Assembly: GCF_023612095.1 (NCBI RefSeq)
Contig: NZ_CP086235.1
Location: forward strand, 703,001 to 767,000
From: Cytobacillus firmus
Lineage (GTDB): Bacteria; Bacillota; Bacilli; Bacillales; Cytobacillaceae
Direction of reading: 5' to 3'
DNA: 64,000 nt
Position 1 is the stretch's first letter. Each line of letters begins with the position of its first letter. Position numbers and translations under genes: made by a program. This document shows positions 10,486 through 20,474 of this stretch, one piece after another. Below the pieces are notes generated by a model, which made no database searches, was not told the DNA's origin, and worked only from the letters and a program-made list of their open reading frames with translations.

Positions 10486-11123
10486 ATATCGATGGTGTAA
10501 AGTTTGACGAAAAGGGACTGATCCCTGCCGTTGTGCAAGATGCGAACACAAAAGAAGTATTAACATTAGCTTATATGAATCGGGAATCTCTTTTAAAATC
10601 AGCGGAAACAGGGGAGACCTGGTTTTTCAGCCGTTCCCGCAATGAGCTGTGGCACAAAGGGGCAACAAGCGGAAACACGCAGAAAATTGCAGAAATGAAG
10701 CTTGACTGTGACCAGGATGCCATTGTGGTTCTGGTTGAACCTGCGGGACCTGCCTGCCACAAGGGAACAGTCAGCTGCTTTGAGGAAAGAGTATACGGGG
10801 AAGAGTCAGGCGGTTTATCTGAATACGAAATCCTTAATACACTTGAAAAAGTCATTGAAGAACGCGAAAGGACACGCCCAGAAGGAGCCTACACAACCTA
10901 TCTTTTTGAAAAAGGCGTGGATAAAATCCTGAAGAAGGTAGGCGAAGAATCCGCAGAAGTCATCATCGCTGCGAAAAACCGTGACAAAGAAGAACTGAAA
11001 TGGGAAGCGGCTGACCTGATTTATCATTTGATGGTGCTGCTGCGCGAGCAGGAACTGCCTTTTAGCGAAGTCTTGAAGGTGCTTAATAAACGGCATGAAA
11101 AGAAAGAACCGGCCTCCGAATAG
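10482..11123 (+). CDS. hisI: Bifunctional PRA-CH/PRA-PH
   Basis: A fused HisIE protein of 213 residues performing steps 2 and 3 of histidine synthesis. The N-terminal cyclohydrolase half (about 1-115) has the [14 protein letters not shown] stretch near 47 and zinc-type cysteines (DCDQD near 75, [11 protein letters not shown] near 92-102). The C-terminal pyrophosphohydrolase half (about 118-205) has the all-alpha motif [12 protein letters not shown] followed by EAADLIYHL. It is last in the operon, and its 3' end forms the left arm of the terminator. Confidence 0.96.
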   Translation: MNIDGVKFDEKGLIPAVVQDANTKEVLTLAYMNRESLLKSAETGETWFFSRSRNELWHKGATSGNTQKIAEMKLDCDQDAIVVLVEPAGPACHKGTVSCFEERVYGEESGGLSEYEILNTLEKVIEERERTRPEGAYTTYLFEKGVDKILKKVGEESAEVIIAAKNRDKEELKWEAADLIYHLMVLLREQELPFSEVLKVLNKRHEKKEPASE

Positions 11124-11136
11124 GGAGGTCGGTTTT
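11107..11136 (+). terminator. Intrinsic terminator of the his operon
   Basis: AACCGGCCTCC pairs with GGAGGTCGGTT (one non-Watson-Crick position) followed by TTTTCT. The left arm covers the last hisI codons. Confidence 0.8.
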
Positions 11137-11140
11137 CTAT

Positions 11141-11275
11141 GTCAAATGTAAGATAAATTCTCGAAGATGCCAGATAAATTTTAGAACATGTTAGATAAAA
11201 GAAGAATGATGCTAGATAAATTATGAAATGTGCTAGATATAATTGAAAACATGCCAGATATAAAAATATAACAAA
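11141..11275. repeat. Six-copy direct repeat with exact 21-bp period
   Basis: The core AGATA(A/T)A starts at 11151, 11172, 11193, 11214, 11235 and 11256, exactly 21 bp apart, usually in the context ATGYYAGATAAATT. The flanks are degenerate. The array fills the gap between the his terminator and the NERD gene. The frames are stop-rich, so it is not coding. Confidence 0.75.
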
Positions 11276-11341
11276 AATCTAAGCAGGAAATTACGCTTCT
11301 TCAGAAGAATATTTATATAGCTAATAGAAGGAGTGATGCTT

Positions 11342-12394
11342 TTGATCATGAAACATCGAACAATTCCAATAAGAATTCAGAAAAATGAAGTGCTTCTAAG
11401 AAGACTTCCGAAAAATCATAAAGTTCGTGCTGAAATTGAAGAAGACCAGGCAAAAAGGTGGGCAGGATATCGGGGAGAAGCAGCTTTAGACTTCCATTTA
11501 AGCAAACTGCCGGCAGATGAATATATGATTTTTCATGGATTGCGACTGACAAATGGACAATACTTCTTCCAAATCGATACACTCATCCTCTCTTCGAAAT
11601 TCGCCCTCATTTTAGAAGTAAAAAATATCTCCGGAAAACTATACTTTGAATCACAGTTTAATCAAATGATCCAGACAACACATAACGGTGAACAAAAGGG
11701 CTATTCTAACCCAATCGAGCAAGCCAGCCAACAGGCAAGGGAATTAGAGAAATGGTTAATGAAACGCAGCATCCGTCTTCGGGTCGAATTCTGTGTTGTG
11801 ATTAGCAGGCCTTCTACAATCCTGCAATCGTCCTCAGATAATAGTCTAATCCACCAAAAAATCACACATGTCCAATATTTACTGAACAAAATTGAAAAGT
11901 TAGATATGACAAGTAAACAAACCCCACTCACAAATAAGGAGCTCAAAAAGATTTCTAAAACTTTTTTAAAGGAGCATACTCCTGAGAAATTTGATATCTT
12001 AAATTTTTATAAAATATCACAAGATGAAGTTATTAAAGGGGTTCTCTGTCCAGTATGCATCTCAGTTTCCATGAAAAGAATAGATGGTGTTTGGGTTTGC
12101 CAGGGCTGCACCTTGAAAAGCAGTGACGCTCATCTTAAAGCAGTAACCGATTTATTTCTATTAAATAATGATCAGCCGATTTCGAATAAGGAATTTCGAG
12201 ATTTCCTTCAACTGAATTCTTCCCATATTTCCAGAAGACTATTAAAATCCCTCAACCTCCCCCACACCGGCACAAACAAAGGCCGTCGCTACCACCCGCC
12301 TCCAAACTTCCACTTAATCTCCGAATTAAATACCATCACCGCTAAATCAACGCAATACCCCTTTAAAACATTACCGCGGCAAGATTTTCAATAA
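11342..12394 (+). CDS. NERD-domain protein with zinc-finger-like segment
   Basis: A protein of about 350 residues. The N-terminal part (about 35-150) matches the nuclease-related NERD domain: GEAALDFHLSKLP, then the core strand pair FQIDTLILSS and LILEVKNISG carrying the D...E-x-K residues of restriction-like nucleases. A CxxC...CxxC segment follows near 235-260 (CPVCIS, CQGC). Near 290 a short helical part looks like a winged-helix end. Function is unknown. TTG 11342 gives the best spacing from AGAAGGAG, but upstream GTG/ATG codons at 11333/11336 cannot be excluded. It stands alone between the his operon and yvcD, and the C-terminal codon use (ACC/CCA-rich) differs from its neighbours. Confidence 0.8.
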   Translation: MIMKHRTIPIRIQKNEVLLRRLPKNHKVRAEIEEDQAKRWAGYRGEAALDFHLSKLPADEYMIFHGLRLTNGQYFFQIDTLILSSKFALILEVKNISGKLYFESQFNQMIQTTHNGEQKGYSNPIEQASQQARELEKWLMKRSIRLRVEFCVVISRPSTILQSSSDNSLIHQKITHVQYLLNKIEKLDMTSKQTPLTNKELKKISKTFLKEHTPEKFDILNFYKISQDEVIKGVLCPVCISVSMKRIDGVWVCQGCTLKSSDAHLKAVTDLFLLNNDQPISNKEFRDFLQLNSSHISRRLLKSLNLPHTGTNKGRRYHPPPNFHLISELNTITAKSTQYPFKTLPRQDFQ

Positions 12395-12492
12395 AAAAAT
12401 ACGATTGGAAATAGTATTGTCATATCTTCCCTTCTCCCGAGGCTTGTTCGTGTGATATACTACTTTAGTTACTAACATTTATGGAGGATTTC

Positions 12493-13992
12493 ATGAGTAA
12501 AGACTCTAAAGCTAGACACCAAAAGGGAAAGTTACTGTCATTTATCCCGAATGGTGAGTACTATTTTTCCAAAGGGATTAAGGCGTACCACCGCAGGGAT
12601 TTTCATAAAGCGAAGAAATATTTAATGCGGGCTATGCAGCTTGAGCCGGGTGAACCGATGATTGTCTGCCAGCTTGCGATTGTTCAGTCAGAAATGGGTG
12701 AGTATCAGGAGTCCAACCTGCTGCTTCATATGATATTGGAAGAGCTTGATGAGGATATGTCGGAATGCCATTATTTCCTTGCCAACAACTATGCTCATAT
12801 GGGCCTTTTCAAAGATGCTTACACGCATGCCAATACGTATCTGGAGTTGGATCAGGACGGAGAGTTTACGGACGATACAGAGGATCTGCTGGAGCTTCTT
12901 ACGCTTGAAGCGGATGATCTGGATGACGAGCTGTACGAGCAGGATGACTTGATAACGAAGCAGGAACATGCACGGGAATTGCTGGAGTCCGGCCATTTTC
13001 CAAAAGCGGTTGAGATTCTGAACTCTGTTATTGATGAGTATCCGGAGTATTGGTCCGCATACAATAATTTGGCCCTGGCGTATTTTTACCTGGGAGAAGT
13101 GCAAAAGGCGGCAGATATTTTAGAGAAGGTACTGGAAGAAAATCCGGGTAATCTTCATGCGCTTTGCAACAAGCTGGTCTTTGCTTTTTACGAGCGGGAT
13201 TTCCGGCAGGTGCGCCTGTTGAAAGAGGCTCTGAAAAAAATCAAGCCGCTTTCGGTTGAACACCAGTTCAAGCTTGGTGCCACATTTGCTTTAACCGGCG
13301 AGTATGAGGCTTCCTTTGCATGGCTTCGCAAGCTTCAGAAGAAAGGCTTTGAAGGGGACGGACCATTTTATTACTGGCTATCCTATTCCGCCTATTTCAC
13401 AGGGCGTGAAGAGCTGGCGAAATCAGCTTGGAAGAAGGCAATTGAAATCAATCCGGAAAAAGAAGGCTTCGAGCCATGGAACGATGAAAAAGTAACCGGC
13501 AGCGGCTTTGAAGACCATTACTCTTCCATATTGAAAAAGCTGGAAAGCGACTATATTGAAGAGCGCTTATTCGGCCTCTTCCTAACATCGGTATCCAGCA
13601 GACGGGATGAAATACTCATCTCTGAAGCAATTGTAGGAAACAATAAGTTCTCAGCTATAGAGAAGGATTATCTTTCTTACGTTAAAACTGAGCAGGAAGC
13701 GCCTGCCCAGGTTCAGGCTGCACACGAAACGGCCCGGCTGTTTTATGAAAACTTCCACCCGATCGGCACGGTGGAAGCCGGACTTTATTTAATGTGGTTT
13801 ACTATTTTTGCAGAATTGACAAATAACCGGCAGAATATTAAAAACAAAAATGCCTGGGCTGCAGCCATTGAGTATGTCTGGCATAAGCTTCGCAACGAAA
13901 AGGTTTCCCAGTCAAAGATTGCAGGAAGATACGGCATTTCCGCTTCAACGATGGGCAAATATGTAAAATCGGTGAATGACCGCCTTCAGTGA
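12493..13992 (+). CDS. yvcD: Tetratricopeptide-repeat protein YvcD
   Basis: A 499-residue soluble protein built of TPR helices: units near 20-55 (KAYHRRDFHKAKKYLMRAMQL), 75-110, 155-190 (HFPKAVEILNSVIDEYP) and 190-225. An acidic stretch lies near 125-150. The last 40 residues contain a helix-turn-helix-like pattern (SKIAGRYGISASTMGKYVKSV), so DNA binding is possible but unproven. The start at 12493 follows ATGGAGGATTTC; an ATG at 12481 would lie inside the ribosome binding site. Its position before trxB matches B. subtilis yvcD. Confidence 0.82.
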   Translation: MSKDSKARHQKGKLLSFIPNGEYYFSKGIKAYHRRDFHKAKKYLMRAMQLEPGEPMIVCQLAIVQSEMGEYQESNLLLHMILEELDEDMSECHYFLANNYAHMGLFKDAYTHANTYLELDQDGEFTDDTEDLLELLTLEADDLDDELYEQDDLITKQEHARELLESGHFPKAVEILNSVIDEYPEYWSAYNNLALAYFYLGEVQKAADILEKVLEENPGNLHALCNKLVFAFYERDFRQVRLLKEALKKIKPLSVEHQFKLGATFALTGEYEASFAWLRKLQKKGFEGDGPFYYWLSYSAYFTGREELAKSAWKKAIEINPEKEGFEPWNDEKVTGSGFEDHYSSILKKLESDYIEERLFGLFLTSVSSRRDEILISEAIVGNNKFSAIEKDYLSYVKTEQEAPAQVQAAHETARLFYENFHPIGTVEAGLYLMWFTIFAELTNNRQNIKNKNAWAAAIEYVWHKLRNEKVSQSKIAGRYGISASTMGKYVKSVNDRLQ

Positions 13993-14113
13993 GCAGATAT
14001 TTGGACGGAACACGTGCCAATTTTATAGGATAACAGTAAGAAGGTCATACTATAATATGCGTACTTATAAAGTGTTTTATTAATTACTGGATTTCTGATT
14101 ACTGAAGGAGTGA

Positions 14114-15070
<957 letters not shown>

Positions 15071-15140
15071 TTTTTAGAAAAAATAGCCACTGGTTGAAAA
15101 GTTTTACAAAAAGTCATGGGGTTTTAATTCTCCTGTAACC

Positions 15141-15169
15141 TTGATGAAATAAAATTCGGGTAGTATAGG
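15141..15169 (+). promoter_or_regulatory. Possible orphan promoter between trxB and yvcI
   Basis: TTGATG and TATAGG are separated by 17 bp. Only about 40 bp further lies a strong intrinsic terminator and no start codon with a binding site intervenes, so a short untranslated transcript of about 60 nt is possible. The -10 is weak. Confidence 0.3.
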
Positions 15170-15210
15170 AATAGAAATTGACCCCCTTTTAAAGATATAA
15201 TCCTTTTTAA

Positions 15211-15241
15211 AGCACAGGCACATGCCTGTGCTCTTTTTTTG
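15211..15241 (+). terminator. Strong intrinsic terminator between trxB and yvcI
   Basis: AGCACAGGCA and TGCCTGTGCT form a perfect stem followed by eight T residues. It lies 140 bp after trxB. Confidence 0.85.
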
Positions 15242-15288
15242 CGTAAATACAGTATGAATTGAAGAAGTTTTTTAGAAACCTGTATTCA

Positions 15289-15317
15289 TTGTGGCTCTAA
15301 GACAAAAATAGTATAAT
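15289..15317 (+). promoter_or_regulatory. Sigma-A promoter of the yvcI-crh operon
   Basis: TTGTGG (15289-15294), a 17-bp spacer and a perfect TATAAT (15312-15317). The start of yvcI lies 87 bp downstream. The genes from yvcI to crh follow in one direction without a terminator until 19115. Confidence 0.65.
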
Positions 15318-15403
15318 GAAAAGAATAATAAAAGTACGTTAGCCAGCCTTTGCTTTTATGAAAAGGGCGGCAGCGGCCTGATTTTGAAAATTAGAGGTGA
15401 AAT

Positions 15404-15865
15404 GTGTTGCAGCGAGTCACGAACTGTGTGCTACTGAAAGACGATAAAGTATTGCTTTTACAAAAGCCGAGAAGAGGCTGGTGGGTGGCCCCGGGCGGTA
15501 AAATGGAGCCGGGTGAATCAGTGAGGGACTCGTGCATCCGTGAGTTCAGGGAGGAAACAGGCATCTATCTGCGCAATCCGAATATTAAAGGCATTTTTAC
15601 GTTCATCATGAAGGATGGCGAAAAGGTTGTGCAGGAGTGGATGATGTTTACTTTTCTGGCTACAGCTTCTGATGGGCTGAACCTGGATGAATCAGAGGAA
15701 GGCAAGCTTCGCTGGCATCCGTTTTCAGAGATAAAGAATCTGCCGATGGCTGCCGGTGATTCGCATATTTTGGAGTATATGATTCATGGCCAGGGAATGA
15801 TTTATGGAACATTTACGTATACGCCGGATTTTGAATTGCTTAGTTACAGGCTGGATCCAAGCTGA
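15404..15865 (+). CDS. yvcI: NUDIX hydrolase YvcI
   Basis: A 153-residue Nudix pyrophosphohydrolase. The Nudix box is intact: GGKMEPGES with the downstream REFREETGI helix, about residues 31-53. The substrate is unknown. AGAGGTG precedes GTG 15404 and TTG 15407, and either may be used. It opens the conserved yvcI-rapZ-glmR-whiA-crh cluster. Confidence 0.9.
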   Translation: MLQRVTNCVLLKDDKVLLLQKPRRGWWVAPGGKMEPGESVRDSCIREFREETGIYLRNPNIKGIFTFIMKDGEKVVQEWMMFTFLATASDGLNLDESEEGKLRWHPFSEIKNLPMAAGDSHILEYMIHGQGMIYGTFTYTPDFELLSYRLDPS

Positions 15866-15892
15866 ATTTGACAGATACAGGGGGAAATAAAA

Positions 15893-16786
15893 ATGAGTAC
15901 GGGTGCAGTTAATGATACTCAAATGGTGATTATTACGGGAATGTCAGGGGCGGGGAAAACAGTAGCCATCCAAAGCTTTGAAGATCTTGGCTTCTTCTGT
16001 GTAGACAATTTGCCGCCGACGCTGCTTCCTAAATTCCTTGAACTTATGAAGGAATCCGGGAATAAAATGAATAAGGTGGCATTGGTGATGGATTTGCGCG
16101 GACGTGAGTTTTTTGACCACCTGTTTAAGGCGCTCGATGAATTGTCCGAGACATCCTGGGTCACTCCGCAGATTTTATATCTTGATGCGGATGATTCCAC
16201 ACTCGTCAGAAGATATAAAGAAACAAGACGGTTCCATCCCCTTGCACCATCAGGATTGCCTCTGGAAGGCATCAAGCTTGAACGTGAGCTGCTCGAGGAA
16301 TTAAAAGGCAGGGCACGGCTGATTTATAATACTTCACAAATGAAACCGAGGGAATTGCGCGAGAAAATACTTACGGAATTCTCATTGAATAAAAAAACAA
16401 TATTTACGGTTAACGTCATGTCTTTTGGCTTTAAGCATGGAATTCCAATTGATGCCGACCTGGTATTCGATGTCCGGTTCCTTCCGAATCCCCATTATAT
16501 TGAACATATGAGGCCGAAGACAGGTTTGGATGCAGAGGTATCGGGCTATGTGCTGAAATGGACGGAAACCAGTAAATTCTTGGAGAAGGTTACGGAGCTG
16601 CTGAGCTTTATGCTTCCGCATTATAAGCGGGAAGGGAAGGCTCAATTGGTGGTGGCAATTGGATGTACGGGAGGCCAGCACCGTTCGGTAGCGCTGACGG
16701 AATATATTGCAGACTACTTCAGCAAGGATTACAATACGGCAATTACCCACCGTGACATCGACAGGAGAAAGGAAAACATCAAATGA
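15893..16786 (+). CDS. rapZ: RNase adapter RapZ / nucleotide-binding protein YvcJ
   Basis: A P-loop protein of 297 residues binding ATP and GTP. Walker A GMSGAGKT is near residues 16-23, with a Walker B-like DLRGREFF near 66. The C-terminal half (about 165-297) carries the conserved FGFKHG, RFLPNP and [11 protein letters not shown] segments that in E. coli RapZ bind small RNA and control GlmS. In B. subtilis YvcJ affects competence. The stop overlaps the glmR start by four bases, keeping the pair coupled. Confidence 0.94.
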   Translation: MSTGAVNDTQMVIITGMSGAGKTVAIQSFEDLGFFCVDNLPPTLLPKFLELMKESGNKMNKVALVMDLRGREFFDHLFKALDELSETSWVTPQILYLDADDSTLVRRYKETRRFHPLAPSGLPLEGIKLERELLEELKGRARLIYNTSQMKPRELREKILTEFSLNKKTIFTVNVMSFGFKHGIPIDADLVFDVRFLPNPHYIEHMRPKTGLDAEVSGYVLKWTETSKFLEKVTELLSFMLPHYKREGKAQLVVAIGCTGGQHRSVALTEYIADYFSKDYNTAITHRDIDRRKENIK

Positions 16787-17760
16787 ACCGACAGCCAAGA
16801 ATCGTCATCATCGGCGGAGGAACGGGGCTGCCTGTCCTCTTAAGGGGACTGAAGCAGTACCCTGTTGATATTACTGCCATTGTGACAGTAGCCGATGATG
16901 GCGGCAGCTCAGGGAGATTACGGAATGATCTTCATATCCCGCCGCCCGGTGACATCCGCAATGTGCTGGCCGCTCTTTCAGACGTTGAGCCGCTCATTGA
17001 GGAGATGTTCCAGCATCGCTTTGCGACATCCAATGAATTGTCCGGGCACTCGCTTGGCAATTTAATTCTCGCGGCAATGACCTCGATTACCGGAAACTTT
17101 GTTCATGCAATTCAGGAGATGAGCAAGGTGTTAAACGTAAGAGGAAAGGTACTGCCTGCTGCCAACCAGAGTGTGGTTCTTCATGCTGAAATGGAAGACG
17201 GGACCATCGTATCGGGAGAATCAAAGATTCCTTATTCCGGCAAAAAAATCAAGCGGGTGTTTTTAACTCCTAAAAATATTAAAGCCCTGCCTGAATCACT
17301 GCAGGCAATCAGACAGGCTGACATGATCATCATTGGTCCCGGAAGCTTATATACAAGTATTCTTCCAAACTTGCTTGTTCCCAGGCTCGGACGTGAGGTC
17401 TGTCAATCGAAAGCGAAAAAAGTTTATATATGCAATTTAATGACACAGGCAGGCGAGACGCTCGACTATACAGCGAGTGACCATGTCAAAGCGCTGTATG
17501 CTCATATGAGCTGTGCTTTTATCAATACCATCCTGGTAAACAATGAAGAAATTCCTGCTCATATTCAGGAGCGGTACAGCGAGGAAATGGCAAGGCCTGT
17601 TGTGTATGATACGGGTGCACTTGCCGAATTGGGCCTTGATATTATGCCCGGTGAAATTGTCAGCCACAAAGGCGGGATCATTCGCCATGATACAAAAGAA
17701 GTTGCCCAAATGCTTTATGATTTAATTTTACATGAAACTAATAGGCGTTTTAACGCGTAA
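16783..17760 (+). CDS. glmR: Gluconeogenesis/cell-wall regulator GlmR (YvcK)
   Basis: A 325-residue CofD-like protein. In B. subtilis YvcK/GlmR binds UDP-GlcNAc and stimulates GlmS, and it is needed for normal shape on gluconeogenic carbon. The N-terminal [15 protein letters not shown] near 9-23 and the [11 protein letters not shown] loop near 38-48 form the nucleotide-sugar site, and GHSLGNL follows near 89. It is translationally coupled to rapZ, and whiA follows after 119 bp. Confidence 0.94.
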   Translation: MNRQPRIVIIGGGTGLPVLLRGLKQYPVDITAIVTVADDGGSSGRLRNDLHIPPPGDIRNVLAALSDVEPLIEEMFQHRFATSNELSGHSLGNLILAAMTSITGNFVHAIQEMSKVLNVRGKVLPAANQSVVLHAEMEDGTIVSGESKIPYSGKKIKRVFLTPKNIKALPESLQAIRQADMIIIGPGSLYTSILPNLLVPRLGREVCQSKAKKVYICNLMTQAGETLDYTASDHVKALYAHMSCAFINTILVNNEEIPAHIQERYSEEMARPVVYDTGALAELGLDIMPGEIVSHKGGIIRHDTKEVAQMLYDLILHETNRRFNA

Positions 17761-17879
17761 TATAAAGGTGTAAAAGGGCTTTTGCCAGTAAAAAAATAAA
17801 CTGTGCATACGTTTGCTCAGTAAAGAATATCTTTTTATATGTCTCTGGCTAAGCACTTTTACGGATAGGGGGTGAAGGG

Positions 17880-18829
17880 ATGTCTTTCGCTTCGGAAACG
17901 AAAAAAGAATTGACGAACCTGGAATTAAAAGACTGCTGCGGCAAAGCGGAATTGTCCGCCTTAATCCGGATGAATGGGTCACTTTCTTTTTCCAGCCGGA
18001 AATTGATTGTGGATATACAGACGGAGAATGCAGCCATTGCAAGAAGGATTTACACGCTGATTAAAAGGAATTACAGCGTTCAGGTCGAGCTCCTGGTCCG
18101 GAAAAAAATGCGGCTGAAAAAGAACAATGTATATATTGTCAGGCTGACGGAACAGGCCAGCATGATTCTTGATGACCTGAAAATTTTAAGTGAGGGATTC
18201 GTATTTACACACGATATCTCCAAAGAGCTCATAAAAAAGAAATGCTGTAAGCGTTCTTATCTGCGCGGTGCATTCCTTGCCGGGGATCGGTAAACAATCC
18301 GGAAACCTCCTCCTATCATCTGGAGATCGCTTCACTTTACAAGGAGCATAATGACGCTCTTTGTGAACTGATGAATACGTTCGGGCTGAACAGCAAAACG
18401 CTTGAACGGAAAAAAGGCTATATCACGTATTTAAAGGAAGCCGAAAAAATAACGGAATTCCTGAATATTGTCGGGGCACATGCATCTCTGCTCCGGTTTG
18501 AAGACATCCGGATTGTCCGCGATATGAGAAACTCAGTCAATCGACTCGTAAATTGTGAAACAGCGAACTTAAACAAAACCATCGGGGCGGCCTTGCGCCA
18601 AGTGGAGAATATCCGCTTTATTGACCAGACAGTTGGACTGCAGATTTTGCCCGACAAACTGAGGGAAATAGCCGAATTGCGTGTAACATACCAGGATGTC
18701 ACCTTAAAAGAGCTTGGGGAGATGGTCTCAGGCGGAAATATCAGCAAATCAGGCATTAATCACCGATTAAGAAAAATAGATGAAATCGCTGAAAAACTCA
18801 GAGCAGGCAGCACCATAGATGCTCACTAA
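17880..18829 (+). pseudogene. whiA: DNA-binding protein WhiA, frameshifted as written
   Basis: WhiA combines an N-terminal domain related to LAGLIDADG endonucleases with a C-terminal helix-turn-helix; in bacilli it influences division and chromosome segregation. The frame from ATG 17880 ends early at TAA 18291 after [15 protein letters not shown]. Homologous sequence continues in another frame through the HTH ([18 protein letters not shown]) to 18829. The break maps to GGGG at 18282-18285; a fifth G restores [14 protein letters not shown] and a protein of about 316 residues, the usual length. Either a true mutation or a homopolymer error. Confidence 0.9.
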
Positions 18830-18858
18830 TGGAGGCATCAGCAGGGAGGAGATATACA

Positions 18859-19116
18859 ATGGCAGAGAAACAGGTAGAAGTTAAGCTGAAGACAGGATTG
18901 CAGGCCCGTCCGGCAGCATTGTTCGTACAAGAGGCCAATCGGTTCTCATCCGATATATTCCTGGAGAAGGATGGAAAGAAGGTAAATGCAAAAAGCATTA
19001 TGGGGCTAATGAGCCTGGCTGTAAGCTCAGGATCAGTTATTACCCTGAAGGCTGAGGGAAACGACGAAAACGAAGCTCTCGAAGCGCTGGCAAACTATAT
19101 TCAGAAGGAAAACTAA
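18859..19116 (+). CDS. crh: Catabolite repression HPr-like protein Crh
   Basis: An 85-residue HPr paralogue. Position 15 is glutamine (GLQARPAALF) instead of the phosphoryl-accepting histidine of HPr, so it cannot serve sugar phosphotransfer. Ser46 in KSIMGLMSL is kept for HprK phosphorylation and CcpA binding. The start at 18859 follows GGGAGGAGA. It ends the operon and is a substrate of the hprK product encoded at 391. Confidence 0.96.
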   Translation: MAEKQVEVKLKTGLQARPAALFVQEANRFSSDIFLEKDGKKVNAKSIMGLMSLAVSSGSVITLKAEGNDENEALEALANYIQKEN

Positions 19117-19152
19117 AACAACTCGCATCGGGAAGATGCGAGTTGTTTTTTT
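19115..19152. terminator. Bidirectional terminator between crh and clpP
   Basis: AAAACAACTCGCATC pairs with GATGCGAGTTGTTTT around a short loop. T-runs in both readings allow it to end crh (plus) and clpP (minus) transcripts. Confidence 0.8.
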
Positions 19153-19153
19153 A

Positions 19154-19220
19154 CAGCTGTCTAGCTCCAGCGCCTACCCCTCGAGGAGTCGGGGGTGAGC
19201 AAGGCGCTTCCGCTTTTCTT
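19154..19220. repeat. Dispersed CTAGCTCC...GGCGCTTCCGCTTTTCT repeat, copy 1
   Basis: Begins CTGTCTAGCTCCAGCGCC and ends AAGGCGCTTCCGCTTTTCTT; AGCGCCT and AAGGCGCT can pair, with an inner CCCC/GGGG stem. Related copies lie at 24461-24526 and 48589-48715. Elements of this type are known to me as common intergenic repeats in bacilli. This is a short version. Confidence 0.7.
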
Positions 19221-19221
19221 A

Positions 19222-19827
19222 TTACTTATCTTTCTTTTCTTCCAAAGAGTTTCTGGTAATGATCTGGTCAACCAAACCGTATTCAAGAGCTCTTTCAGCT
19301 GTCATAAAGTTATCGCGGTCTGTATCTTTTGCAATGACTTCAAGCGGCTGTCCTGTACGCTCTGAAAGGATCGTGTTTAATTTTTCGCGAAGGAAAAGGA
19401 TGCGCTTTGCAGCGATTTCAATTTCAGTCGCCTGTCCTTGTGCACCGCCAAGTGGCTGGTGAATCATAACTTCAGCGTTTGGAAGAGCAAAACGCTTTCC
19501 TTTTTCACCTGCTGCAAGAAGGAATGCACCCATGGATGCAGCCATACCGATACAAATGGTTTGTACCTTTGGCTTGATGAATTGCATCGTATCATAAATA
19601 GCCATACCAGCTGTAATGCTTCCGCCAGGGCTATTAATGTAAATGGAAATGTCCTTTTCAGGGTTTTCAGCTTCAAGGAATAACAGCTGGGCAACAATGG
19701 AGTTTGCCACATTATCATCAATTCCGCTTCCGAGCATAATGATGCGGTCTTTTAAAAGGCGGGAATAAATATCATAAGCGCGCTCCCCGCGATTTGTTTG
19801 TTCAATAACTGTAGGGATTAAGTTCAT
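19222..19827 (-). CDS. clpP: ATP-dependent Clp protease proteolytic subunit
   Basis: Serine peptidase of 201 residues that forms the tetradecameric chamber used with ClpC, ClpX or ClpE. The catalytic Ser is in [11 protein letters not shown] near 98, His in [11 protein letters not shown] near 123, and Asp in KDTDRDNFM near 172. AAGGAGGAATT lies before the ATG. It is transcribed opposite to its neighbours. A CtsR site about 110 bp upstream implies heat-shock control. Confidence 0.98.
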   Translation of the reverse strand: MNLIPTVIEQTNRGERAYDIYSRLLKDRIIMLGSGIDDNVANSIVAQLLFLEAENPEKDISIYINSPGGSITAGMAIYDTMQFIKPKVQTICIGMAASMGAFLLAAGEKGKRFALPNAEVMIHQPLGGAQGQATEIEIAAKRILFLREKLNTILSERTGQPLEVIAKDTDRDNFMTAERALEYGLVDQIITRNSLEEKKDK

Positions 19828-19933
19828 TTTCCAATTCCTCCTTCAAGATAAGGTCAACATACATGATGAACAAGCATGTTCTTCCAAGTAAAGAAAATTT
19901 TTTAACTCCTATGTATTATCATGATACACTGAT

Positions 19934-19950
19934 GGTCAATTAAGGTCAAA
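19934..19950 (-). promoter_or_regulatory. CtsR operator overlapping the clpP promoter
   Basis: GGTCAAT-TAA-GGTCAAA is a tandem heptad matching the CtsR consensus (A/G)GTCAAA-N3-(A/G)GTCAAA. Read on the minus strand, the first TTGACC can serve as -35 with TATCAT 17 bp downstream as -10, so bound CtsR would block the promoter. The rest of 19828-20055 shows no gene. Confidence 0.8.
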
Positions 19951-20055
19951 CGAATCGCATAGAAATAGCAGCTGATTCGTTCGACACTTTTTTCTGTGCT
20001 GTGCTATCTCATTCCATGATACCCATTGTTCCGATTTTTAAAACTAAAAGGAGGC

Positions 20056-20084
20056 TTGCAAAGTGAATAAACATAGCATATAAT
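20056..20084 (+). promoter_or_regulatory. Promoter of the tRNA-Arg gene
   Basis: TTGCAA (20056-20061), a 17-bp spacer and TATAAT (20079-20084), with the tRNA beginning 50 bp later. Confidence 0.6.
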
Positions 20085-20133
20085 AAGTTATCGTAGCGGC
20101 TGAGCGCTTAGTCAGCCAGTTTCTAAACTATTT

Positions 20134-20205
20134 GCCCTCGTGGTGCAACGGATAGCACGTAAGATTCCGGTTCTTGAGATGTGGGTTCGATTCCTGCCGA
20201 GGGCG
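20134..20205 (+). tRNA. tRNA-Arg (anticodon CCG)
   Basis: The cloverleaf is complete: acceptor GCCCTCG/CGAGGGC, D arm GTGC...GCAC, anticodon stem TAAGA/TCTTG around loop TTCCGGT with anticodon CCG (reads CGG), T arm GTGGG-TTCGATT-CCTGC. No CCA is encoded. A single arginine tRNA near clpP corresponds to trnQ-Arg of B. subtilis. Confidence 0.95.
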
Positions 20206-20210
20206 CTAGC

Positions 20211-20250
20211 AAAACTCCTTGTCTGATATGGACAGGGAGTTTTTATTTTT
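20211..20250 (+). terminator. Terminator of the tRNA-Arg gene
   Basis: AAAACTCC-TTGTC and GACAGGGAGTTTT pair around a short loop, followed by TATTTTT. Confidence 0.75.
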
Positions 20251-20474
20251 ACACTTTCCGCACGTAAATCTAAAAAACTCTCTCTTAATTTAAGCCTATC
20301 GTTAAAAAAACCTAAAAAATCCGCAGGTTTCACCATAAAAAATGAATATTCCCCCTCAGCCACGCATATTGTGAAGTATTCAGAAAGAAGTGCCGGTTCG
20401 GTTGGTGATTGCCAGGATATTTCCATACAACATTTTCTGTGAATATTGTAAAATGGGGACAGGGGGAATGTACG

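Noticed and set aside
11141..11275. Miniature CRISPR or plasmid origin
   Set aside because: A 21-bp unit with degenerate flanks has no spacer architecture, and no rep gene is near.
11342..12394. NERD gene as a homing or restriction enzyme of a defence system
   Set aside because: No methyltransferase, helicase or other defence partner is adjacent; NERD proteins also occur singly in bacilli.
20063..20083. Short frame GTG...MNKHSI with an AAAAGGAGG-like site upstream of the tRNA
   Set aside because: It coincides with the TTGCAA-N17-TATAAT promoter of the tRNA-Arg gene; six codons without further support.
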